This document shows positions 57,180 through 64,000 of a DNA stretch of 64,000 nucleotides, one piece after another. The notes beneath the pieces were generated by a model. It saw nothing but the letters and a program-made list of their open reading frames with translations. It did no database searches and was not told where the DNA came from. The DNA is taken from contig NZ_KV917374.1 of the NCBI RefSeq assembly GCF_002019645.1, forward strand, positions 3,980,696 to 4,044,695. The letters are read 5' to 3'. The translations under genes and the position numbers were made by a program. The stretch is from Litchfieldia alkalitelluris (GTDB taxonomy: Bacteria > Bacillota > Bacilli > Bacillales > Bacillaceae_L). The number at the start of each line of letters is the position of its first letter. Position 1 is the stretch's first letter.

Positions 57180-58022
57180 AAACTCTAACTGCTTTGTTAT
57201 ACCTTCTTTTAAGTTAGTTTTCTCTTCAATATTTATACATTTTATACTTTGAGTTGCTTCTAATTCTGGTTTATTTTGCATATCTATTTTAATGCTTTCG
57301 AAGTCATCTTCTAGAATGATTTTCAGACCTTCAATAAGCTGATCCTTTTGTCCGGTTGTAAGATAAATTGTATTGTTTTGAGTCTCATCGTTAATAGTAA
57401 ATAATATTCCTCTAACTACATCATCAATATAAATTAAATCGCGGCTAACGTGATTGTTATCTAAATCAAACTGAAAATCTTCATCATTTCTTATCCGTAC
57501 ATTGATCGCTTGTTGAAATGGCATGTTATAAGGCTGCCATGGGCCATAGACCATCGGAATTCTTATTATTAAATAGTTAAAGTCGTTATCTTGCATCATC
57601 TTTTTGACATGACTCTCAATCTTTAGATTACACTTCATGAGTTCGTTTTCCTTTTCATTAACCTTCGGACAATGGTTGGAAAGAAGAATCAATCTACTTC
57701 CTGATCTTTGACAAAACTTGATGACTTTATCTAATTCCTTTATTTTATAAGAAAACTGGTCTTTATCCCCATTCAATTCTAAAGCAGAATAGAATACCAC
57801 ATCTATTTCATTGAAATCATCATAATTAACATGTGTACTACTATCAACGAATTGCCAATACGCGTTCCGTCCAACTAAATTTAGTTTTTCTTCTTTTAAA
57901 CTTTCTTCTTTAGGGATTTGGTCAACAGCATATACTTTTATTTCATCTTCTATTAATTGACAACAAAGCCCATATCCGACAAACTCTAGTGCTCCGATAA
58001 CGATTGAACTTTTCATCAACAT
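57150..58022 (-). CDS. yjaV: NAD(P)-dependent epimerase/dehydratase-like protein YjaV
   Basis: Extended short-chain dehydrogenase-like protein, 290 residues. The N-terminal Rossmann segment is IVIGALEFVGYGLCCQLI, where the usual GxxGxxG is changed (GALEFVG), and the catalytic YxxxK is not evident, so enzymatic activity is doubtful. Contains RIPMVYGPWQPYNMPF typical of epimerases. Same place as B. subtilis yjaV, next to med. Role unknown. Confidence 0.82.
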   Translation of the reverse strand: MLMKSSIVIGALEFVGYGLCCQLIEDEIKVYAVDQIPKEESLKEEKLNLVGRNAYWQFVDSSTHVNYDDFNEIDVVFYSALELNGDKDQFSYKIKELDKVIKFCQRSGSRLILLSNHCPKVNEKENELMKCNLKIESHVKKMMQDNDFNYLIIRIPMVYGPWQPYNMPFQQAINVRIRNDEDFQFDLDNNHVSRDLIYIDDVVRGILFTINDETQNNTIYLTTGQKDQLIEGLKIILEDDFESIKIDMQNKPELEATQSIKCINIEEKTNLKEGITKQLEFGKWVNQRFS

Positions 58023-58109
58023 CTCTCCAGTATCCTTTTGTTACTGTATGTTATGCATATGACCGTAATAATAGTCCCCAAGTTTCTTAAACTGGCCTTC
58101 TAGGACTTG

Positions 58110-58841
58110 TTATAGGATTTGTTCATTTTTTCGATAAAAGTTACAAACTGATTGACCAATACTGAATCTTTTTTCTGCTAAATAATAATTGAGTAAAATC
58201 GGGTAATATTGTTTTCGGTAATCTTCGAAATATCGGCTATGTCGAGCTGGATTATAAAGAGAATTAGTAGTAGTTTGCCATATCTTCACTGAGTGAGTCT
58301 TCGGTAACGATCTTATTGGAAGGTACTGCTCCACTGAATCTTGTTTTAAATCATTCGGTAATTGGTATGCTTTTATTATTTCTTGGACCAAGTTTTTATA
58401 AAAAAATTTATGCTGTTTTTCATCAACTAGATGTCTTTCCAAACTAATACACGGATTCATTAATGCGACTGAGCGGATAATTTCACTATGTTGGTTCATT
58501 AATTCAAATGCTATTAGTGTTCCCATTCCTTCTGCTAATATATGAACCTTTTTATTTAAGATTTCTTCTTTCATAATCAAATGATAAACCGTTAATGCTA
58601 AAGATACTGCTTTCTGACTTCCCCAATTTCGACCATATAGATTCGAATAGAAAACTGTATAACCATCATCCAGCAGATATTTAATCATTTGATATCGACC
58701 ATAATTCTGTAGCCAAAAACTACTTTGGTTATCCACATAAGAATTTTTATCACCTAGTATAAAAACAGCAAAACCATTTGGTTTGTGAGGTATATGAAAA
58801 GCACACCACTCTTCATCTTGTTGAAAAAAACGAGAATACAT
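58110..58841 (-). CDS. yjaU: Alpha/beta hydrolase-like protein YjaU
   Basis: Predicted alpha/beta hydrolase fold protein, about 243 residues. The nucleophile-elbow region reads HILAEGMGTLIAFEL, with Glu-Gly in place of Gly-x-Ser-x-Gly, so the canonical serine is missing and catalysis is uncertain. ATG 58841 lies 9 bases after GGAGG; ATG 58847 is a close alternative. Order yjaU-yjaV-med-comZ is as in B. subtilis. Confidence 0.78.
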   Translation of the reverse strand: MYSRFFQQDEEWCAFHIPHKPNGFAVFILGDKNSYVDNQSSFWLQNYGRYQMIKYLLDDGYTVFYSNLYGRNWGSQKAVSLALTVYHLIMKEEILNKKVHILAEGMGTLIAFELMNQHSEIIRSVALMNPCISLERHLVDEKQHKFFYKNLVQEIIKAYQLPNDLKQDSVEQYLPIRSLPKTHSVKIWQTTTNSLYNPARHSRYFEDYRKQYYPILLNYYLAEKRFSIGQSVCNFYRKNEQIL

Positions 58842-59083
58842 ACTCATTTTCCTCCCTTTCCTCAAAAAAGCTTTCTTCTCTAATGTATGTCTAACTTTTC
58901 ACTTTGAGAGGGGAGATGCCTAAACCTTTTGAAAGTGGACGAATATCTAACGATTTATAGGAGAATTCCATCTATAAACCCGTTGATATTTTCTCGTATA
59001 AAAATTTCTTTTTTATTGATATAATAATATGGTAAAATGAAATTAATAATCTGGGATTTCGGGTTTCAAATGAGGTGAAATGT

Positions 59084-59266
59084 ATGCGTTATTTTTGGAC
59101 ATTCTTTTGGACATTCCTTTTAGTTCAAATGGTATCTTATGTAGTATCCTCGATGCAGGGTGTTGCATATAATTTTGGAGTATCTAGCATTATTGCTATT
59201 GCAGCTTTCGTTTGCATAACAATTATTGCAGAATTATTACCAAGCGAGCCTGTAGAAAATCATTAA
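59084..59266 (+). CDS. yjzD: DUF2929 small membrane protein YjzD
   Basis: A 60-residue protein with two membrane helices (about 3-24 and 34-53), beginning MRYFWTFFWTFLLVQMVSYV. GAGGTG precedes the ATG at 59084. Convergent with yjzC, as in B. subtilis. Function unknown. Confidence 0.85.
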   Translation: MRYFWTFFWTFLLVQMVSYVVSSMQGVAYNFGVSSIIAIAAFVCITIIAELLPSEPVENH

Positions 59267-59274
59267 TTTTCTAG

Positions 59275-59300
59275 AAAAAAGCCCCAGAAATGGGGCTTTT
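59275..59300. terminator. Bidirectional terminator between yjzD and yjzC
   Basis: AAAAAAGCCCC-AGAAAT-GGGGCTTTT. Confidence 0.9.
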
Positions 59301-59320
59301 ACTTTTTCAATCATTACCTT

Positions 59321-59509
59321 CTAGCTATCACGTGGTTTAGTCTTATATGACCACTTTCTTTCGTGATTAGAATTCTCAGGAAATGGGTCCCCTGCTTTAA
59401 GTTTAATCCTTTTTGGATTTTGAACAGGATCTCCTGTATCACCGATCTCAACATAAATTCCATTATTGGGGGCTTTTTGTCCAGATCTAAATTGATGGCT
59501 TTGTCCCAT
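59321..59509 (-). CDS. yjzC: YjzC family protein
   Basis: A 62-residue hydrophilic protein starting MGQSHQFRSGQKAPNNGIYV, the family signature, with GDTGDPVQNPKRIKLKAGD following. The ATG at 59509 has GGAGGG 5 bases upstream. Small conserved Bacillus protein of unknown role, between argF and yjzD as in B. subtilis. Confidence 0.9.
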   Translation of the reverse strand: MGQSHQFRSGQKAPNNGIYVEIGDTGDPVQNPKRIKLKAGDPFPENSNHERKWSYKTKPRDS

Positions 59510-59571
59510 ATTCTCCCTCCTTCCAAACAGTTCTTTCTCAAGCGTTATTACTATTCCCATTTTATTTTCTT

Positions 59572-59763
59572 TCTACCCTGAAAAAAGAAAAGCGGAAGGC
59601 GCCCGCTTATCGGCGGCAAGCATAAGACAGGCGCTGACAGAAGGCGCTCTTTGCCTTCCGAAGAGGCTGACTTATGACCTCGAACCGATGGCGCCTGGAG
59701 CTAGACACTAAGCTAAGTATAAATTTTCATACTCCATTGTGCTAATTTTAATTAGAATGGATG
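59572..59763 (+). repeat. Modular repeat, core B
   Basis: Solitary, more diverged copy. Stems GGCGCC/GGCGCC, ATCGG/CCGAT and AGAAGGC/GCCTTC keep pairing despite base changes. Followed by TCTATCTTAAAG, a decayed second left-end motif. Confidence 0.85.
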
Positions 59764-59993
59764 TCTATCTTAAAGAATCACTTACAATGCAGGCTTTTTT
59801 CATATATTAGAACAACTTTGAATACTATAAAGGAAAACAAGCATAACATGGACAATAGCCAATAATCGGAACACATTAAGCCTTAATTTATATGTATTTT
59901 CTTCATTTATTCAGAAAATATTATCTTTACAGTTTACTGGTAATATAGTTAAATGAAATGGTGTAAAAATTAGAACTGGAGGATATTAGGAAA
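59764..59993. other. Region upstream of uppP
   Basis: AT-rich, no CDS. GGAGG lies 9 bases before uppP. A promoter could not be fixed with confidence. Confidence 0.35.
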
Positions 59994-60809
59994 ATGGACA
60001 AATTGTATGACATCATTAAGTATTTATTTTTAGGACTATTTCAGGGCTTTACTGAACCTATACCAATTTCATCTAGTGGACATTTAGTATTGGCACAACA
60101 TTTTCTTAATATTAACATAGAAGGTATGAGTTTTGAGTTATTCGTCAATACAGCCTCATTATTTGCTGTTCTTCTAATTTATCGAGAGGATTTAGCTCGA
60201 TTAACATTCAATGGAATTAGATACATAACTACTCGTGAAGAAAAAGCAAAAGCGGATTTCCGGTTTATTATTTATTTAATCATTGCGACAATCCCTGCTG
60301 GAGTTATTGGTGTTCTTTTTGATGATGCCATTGCTGGGGTATTTAAAGAAGGTACTAAGTTAATTGGAATCACCTTAATTATTACTGGTATCGCACTTTG
60401 GTTTATCCGAAACCTAAGAGGTCGAAAAAATGATGCACAGCTAACACTAAGAGATGCTATTATTATTGGTTTAGCACAAGCTATTGCACTTATTCCAGGT
60501 ATTAGCCGATCAGGAGCTACCATTGTTGCTGCAATGGGATTAGGAATGAAACAAGAAACTGCCTTGCGTTTTTCATTTCTATTATTTATTCCAATCAGCT
60601 TTGGTGGAATGATTTTAAGTTTTTCTGATATTTTAAGTGATCCCAATTTCAATTCATTATTAGTCCCTTACATCGTAGCCTTTATCGGATCATTAGTTGC
60701 CTCATATTTTTCATTGAAATGGTTTATGGGAATTATGGCCCGCGGAAATTTAAAATATTTCTCATTTTACTGTTTTATTGCAGGTGCTCTAGCGATTATC
60801 TTGGGGTAG
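59994..60809 (+). CDS. uppP: Undecaprenyl-diphosphatase UppP (BacA family)
   Basis: Membrane phosphatase that recycles the wall carrier lipid by converting undecaprenyl diphosphate to the monophosphate; overexpression gives bacitracin resistance. The 271 residues have the two family motifs: an N-terminal (Q/E)xxxE-type segment [18 protein letters not shown] (about 18-35) and [10 protein letters not shown] (about 164-173). About eight hydrophobic segments. Not present at this place in B. subtilis; a single gene flanked by repeats, so probably a local insertion. Confidence 0.92.
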   Translation: MDKLYDIIKYLFLGLFQGFTEPIPISSSGHLVLAQHFLNINIEGMSFELFVNTASLFAVLLIYREDLARLTFNGIRYITTREEKAKADFRFIIYLIIATIPAGVIGVLFDDAIAGVFKEGTKLIGITLIITGIALWFIRNLRGRKNDAQLTLRDAIIIGLAQAIALIPGISRSGATIVAAMGLGMKQETALRFSFLLFIPISFGGMILSFSDILSDPNFNSLLVPYIVAFIGSLVASYFSLKWFMGIMARGNLKYFSFYCFIAGALAIILG

Positions 60810-60910
60810 AAGAAAAGAAGTGGCTTCATGCTCACTCTGATAACGGGAACGCTTAAAGGAAAAAGGATGTCCCTAAGTCTATAAGTAGTTCCGTTTTGGA
60901 GTACAAACTC

Positions 60911-60940
60911 GAAAATAGCAGTCAACGGACTGCTATTTTA
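60911..60940 (+). terminator. Terminator of uppP
   Basis: AAAATAGCAGT-CAACGG-ACTGCTATTTT. Confidence 0.85.
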
Positions 60941-61177
60941 TTGTGTAATCATAGATATATTCACTATTAAAATTGCAGGCTTTTCGTAAATGCCATTTTT
61001 TAAGATTATTCTGTAAAAATGTTATTCTATACAAAGCTTATTCAATGGATCATAATGTGCGATAAGCAAGTCCGAGATGCATAGTAGATATATATTGGAT
61101 ACTAGGTATATTTTTAATCACGGTCACTTTTGAAGTAATCGTTTTTCGTATTTGACCTTTACTACGCAGTAAATAAA
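60941..61177. other. Intergenic region downstream of uppP
   Basis: No CDS or clear signal. Part of an approximately 800-base gap between uppP and argF that also holds the E hairpin array. Confidence 0.35.
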
Positions 61178-61375
61178 AATAGAGGGAAAAATTCCCCTTA
61201 ATCCATAAATAGCATTGAAAATAGCATAAATAGAGGGAGAAATCTCCCTTATTTGACTAGAAATACTTGAAAATAGGTGGTTTTTTTATTTATAAGTGGA
61301 AAAACTCCCCCTATTTACCTCAAAAACAGCCTTAATCTGCAAATAGCGGAAAAATCTACGCTTATTATTCCGCTA
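61178..61375. repeat. Hairpin array E, about four units
   Basis: Short hairpins AGAGGGA-AAAA-TTCCCCTT, AGAGGGA-GAAA-TCTCCCTT, AAGTGGA-AAAA-CTCCCCC and AGCGGAAAAATCTACGCT start at 61181, 61232, 61294 and 61345 (steps 51, 62, 51). Links share AAATAnCnTTGAAAATAG. Not coding. Confidence 0.65.
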
Positions 61376-61472
61376 GGTGAGGACATGGCTGTTTATTTAG
61401 AGACAGTGGGAAAAGAATGACAAACCTTAGGTGTGAAAATAACATTTAAAATGAATCAATCGTTATTGTATC

Positions 61473-61512
61473 AAAAAAATAGCATACGAAATATGTTGCG
61501 ATTCCGTATGCT
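61473..61512 (-). terminator. Terminator of the arg operon
   Basis: Arms AGCATACGGAAT and ATTTCGTATGCT (one mismatch), then ATTTTTTT on the minus strand. Confidence 0.82.
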
Positions 61513-61607
61513 AAAAGTATTGTTTTTTCTTCGTTTGTACAACTAAACTAAACTGAACTTCTTACCAAGTCTAGGACATCCCTTTTTTTTGTTTTGTATT
61601 ATAATAT

Positions 61608-62567
61608 CTATCCTAATATTGCTTGTAACAAAGCTTTTTGAACATGCATTCGATTTCCTGCTTGTTGGAAGATAAAGGAATTAGGACCATCGATAACTTC
61701 ACTTGTTACCTCTTCACCACGATGTGCAGGTAAACAATGTAAAAATTGATAATTTTCTTTAGCTCCACTCACAAGATCCGCATTCACTTGATAGTCTTTG
61801 AATTGTTCAATCCGTTCCTGCTGCTCACTTTCCTGCCCCATACTCGCCCATACATCTGTATAAATAACATCAGCATCTTTAACTGCTTCGACCGGATTAT
61901 GACTGATTTCGATTTTTGCGTTTGTTTGAAGTGCAAAGTTTTCTGCAATTTCAACGATTTGTTGCTTTGGCTTATAATTTTCAGGACAAGCAATTGTGCA
62001 ATCCATTCCAACCTTTGCTGCAGCAATCATTAAAGAATGTGCAACATTATTTCCATCACCAACATAAACAAGCTTTAGTCCTTGAAGCTTTTTCTTCACC
62101 TCATAAATTGTTAGTAAATCAGCTAGTGCTTGGCATGGGTGAAAGTCTTCAGTTAACCCATTTATAACTGGAATTGATGCAGTCTTTGCTAGTTCTTCAA
62201 TTTTTTCGTGTTCAAATGTTCGAATCATAATGGCATCCACATATTCTGATAAAACTCCTGCAGTATCTGCAATGGTTTCACCTCTACCTAATTGTAAATC
62301 ATTGCTGTTAAGATAAATTGCATTACCACCTAATTGCAACATCCCCGCCTCAAATGACACACGAGTTCTAGTTGATGGCTTTTCAAAGATCATTGCAAGA
62401 GTCTTCCCTTGTAATACCTTTGATTGTTGGCCATTTAGATGTTTCTTTTTTAGGTCTACAGCGAGATCTAGTAGAGAAAGTATTTCCTCCTTTGAGAAGT
62501 CGATGAGGGTTAAGAAATCCTTGCCCTTAATATTTAAATCTTTCTTTATATTATAAACAACAGACAT
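61608..62567 (-). CDS. argF: Ornithine carbamoyltransferase ArgF
   Basis: Joins carbamoyl phosphate and ornithine to give citrulline in arginine synthesis. The 319 residues show the carbamoyl-phosphate site STRTR (65-69), HPCQ (143-146), the ornithine loop DVWASMGQE (SMG 242-244) and [11 protein letters not shown] (277-287). Its ATG shares one base with the carB stop (TAATG), so the two are translationally coupled in the arg operon. Anabolic type is inferred from that linkage. Confidence 0.97.
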   Translation of the reverse strand: MSVVYNIKKDLNIKGKDFLTLIDFSKEEILSLLDLAVDLKKKHLNGQQSKVLQGKTLAMIFEKPSTRTRVSFEAGMLQLGGNAIYLNSNDLQLGRGETIADTAGVLSEYVDAIMIRTFEHEKIEELAKTASIPVINGLTEDFHPCQALADLLTIYEVKKKLQGLKLVYVGDGNNVAHSLMIAAAKVGMDCTIACPENYKPKQQIVEIAENFALQTNAKIEISHNPVEAVKDADVIYTDVWASMGQESEQQERIEQFKDYQVNADLVSGAKENYQFLHCLPAHRGEEVTSEVIDGPNSFIFQQAGNRMHVQKALLQAILG

Positions 62568-64000
62568 TACACAATCACTTCTTTCTTTAAGTAATCTTTA
62601 TTTTTCCACTCTTGAACAGACCGAACAGTGAATTCCTTTTTATTTACTACATTTAGGAAAAGTGTCATCAATTCTCGATTAGTAAATACTTGAATACGAT
62701 TTTTGCATGCTAACACACGGTAATTTTCGGAGTCTTGTTTTCCTGTCAAATCGAAAAATGCAAGAGCATTTTCTGTTCTAACCCAACTTGATACATCTTC
62801 ACTTACGATTGGAATTAATCCTACTTCCTGAACAAGTGAAATAACTTCTTCAGCTTGGGTGTCACTGCTATAAATATAAATTTCTTTTGCTTTTAATTTA
62901 CTTTCTAAATAGCTATGAAACACTTTTACAAAGGCTTCATCTAGTGTTGCGGCAATGCTAATTCCTTCACCAGTAGATTTCATTTCAGGCCCAACTAGTG
63001 GATCCCCACCAAGCTTGTGGGTCGAAAAAACTGGGTATTTAGCTGTATAAAAGGGTTGATCACTTAGGAGTCCCGTCTTTGATACGATATCTGTTAACTT
63101 GCTTCCTACCAAAAGCTTCGTAGCTAGTTGTACCATGGAGATCCCGGTAACCTTACTTACAACAGGTACCGTTCTACTAGCACGTGGATTGACCTCAAGA
63201 ACATAAACCTCTTGATTATATAGAACAAATTGAATATTCATTAAACCAATAAATTGAAGCTTTGAGACAATTTTTTGTGAATACTCTTCCACTAGCTTCT
63301 TTTGTTCATCTAAAAGTGATACAGCAGGTAAAATCGCATGGCTATCACCGGAGTGAACACCCGCTTTTTCTACATGCTCTACAATTGTTGGAATAAGAAT
63401 ATCAACACCATCAGCGATTAAATCAACCTCAAATTCTTTCCCAGGGGCATATTTATCAAGTAAAATAGGATAGCCAATTTCTCTTTGGCTCGTCAGATAG
63501 GCTTGTAGCTCTGATTCATTATTCATTACAACCATCCCTTTGCCTCCAATGACATAGGAAGGTCTGATAAGAATAGGATAGCCAAGCTCTTTTGCCATCG
63601 TTAGTAGTTCTCCGTGATTAAAAGCCATTTTCCCTGGTAGATGGGGTACATCAATATCTTCAAGTAATTGATAAAAACGGTCCCGGTCTTCTAACTGATC
63701 GATGATATCATTGGTAATACCAAGTAAGGTTACTCCCGCTGCCTCTAAGTCTTTTGCAAGGTTAATTGCTGTCTGGCCACCATATTGCACTAATACCTTT
63801 GAAACATTTTCAGCTTCAATGACATTAAGAACATCTTCCAATGTAAGAGGTTCAAAATAAAGTCGATCAGCTACTTCAAAATCCGTACTAACTGTTTCTG
63901 GATTATTATTTATTAAAATCGTTTCATAGCCTTCTTCTTGAAGTGCTAAGATACCGTGAACTGAACTATAATCAAATTCTATCCCTTGCCCAATTCGAAT
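62567..64000 (-). CDS. carB: Arginine-specific carbamoyl-phosphate synthase large subunit (3' part, cut by the window end)
   Basis: Only the last 478 codons are inside the window; the frame is open to base 64000 and starts there with [20 protein letters not shown]. Visible are the second carbamate-kinase-type ATP-grasp half ([35 protein letters not shown]-like block, [19 protein letters not shown]) and the C-terminal allosteric region (about the last 120 residues), which is shorter and more diverged than in pyrimidine-type enzymes. Linkage to argF points to the arginine-regulated enzyme. Confidence 0.95.
   Translation of the reverse strand: MRIGQGIEFDYSSVHGILALQEEGYETILINNNPETVSTDFEVADRLYFEPLTLEDVLNVIEAENVSKVLVQYGGQTAINLAKDLEAAGVTLLGITNDIIDQLEDRDRFYQLLEDIDVPHLPGKMAFNHGELLTMAKELGYPILIRPSYVIGGKGMVVMNNESELQAYLTSQREIGYPILLDKYAPGKEFEVDLIADGVDILIPTIVEHVEKAGVHSGDSHAILPAVSLLDEQKKLVEEYSQKIVSKLQFIGLMNIQFVLYNQEVYVLEVNPRASRTVPVVSKVTGISMVQLATKLLVGSKLTDIVSKTGLLSDQPFYTAKYPVFSTHKLGGDPLVGPEMKSTGEGISIAATLDEAFVKVFHSYLESKLKAKEIYIYSSDTQAEEVISLVQEVGLIPIVSEDVSSWVRTENALAFFDLTGKQDSENYRVLACKNRIQVFTNRELMTLFLNVVNKKEFTVRSVQEWKNKDYLKKEVIV

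Overview
The window looks like a chromosomal segment of a low-GC, endospore-forming member of the Bacillaceae. Three things point to this: spore-coat genes (cotZ/cotY-like, cotO), a Bacillus-type competence and stress set (med, comZ, mecA, coiA, spx, yjbH), and gene order that follows the Bacillus subtilis arg-med-fab-app-trpS-opp-spx-mecA-pepF-yjbH-relQ-fabI-cot block almost gene for gene, read here in reverse. I recognise synteny from memory and have not run a search. The species cannot be named from this sequence.

Layout. 1-2.7 kb: cotZ, cotO, a SPOR-domain amidase and fabI. 3.6-8.5 kb: a CPA2 antiporter (yjbQ), mgtE and a rodA-type gene. 8.7-13.4 kb: prpE, yjbO, nadF, relQ, yjbL and yjbK, running into cwlQ. 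14-15.1 kb: a cluster of modular repeats. 15.2-22.3 kb: yjbI-yjbH, a small membrane ORF, pepF, coiA and cls. 22.4-26.5 kb: mecA, yjbE, spx, yjbC and a small membrane protein. 26.7-34.2 kb: a secreted glycosidase-like gene and the opp operon. 34.5-38.7 kb: a DUF3899-like gene, a tryptophan T-box leader, more modular repeats, trpS, yjbA and a small membrane gene. 38.8-51.2 kb: two complete tandem app (oligopeptide ABC transporter) operons. 51.7-59.5 kb: yjaZ, fabF, fabH, a small gene, comZ, med, yjaV, yjaU, yjzD and yjzC. 60-64 kb: uppP, argF and the 3' part of carB, which runs off the window end.

How the parts connect. Opp and the two App systems import peptides that feed nutrition and, in B. 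subtilis, signalling for competence and sporulation. MecA, ComZ, Med and CoiA act on ComK, comG expression and DNA uptake. YjbH delivers Spx to ClpXP. RelQ makes (p)ppGpp. fabI and fabH-fabF both carry FapR-type operators, so both should answer to malonyl-CoA.

The most unusual content is between genes. A repeat family with common ends (left end TCTACCCTGAAAA, right end with CCATGGTGC...TTAGCAT) carries three interchangeable cores: A, a GC-rich palindromic core; B, a long nested hairpin with compensatory changes; and C, arrays of 6-8 tandem 52-bp hairpin units. Modules sit head to tail in the same orientation at several loci, and one is an A/B chimera. One cluster of four modules lies between the tryptophan T-box and trpS, so riboswitch and gene are about 1.2 kb apart. 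Other repeats (a MITE-like family D and a 51-bp-spaced hairpin array E) and a structured leader before the glycosidase gene are also reported.
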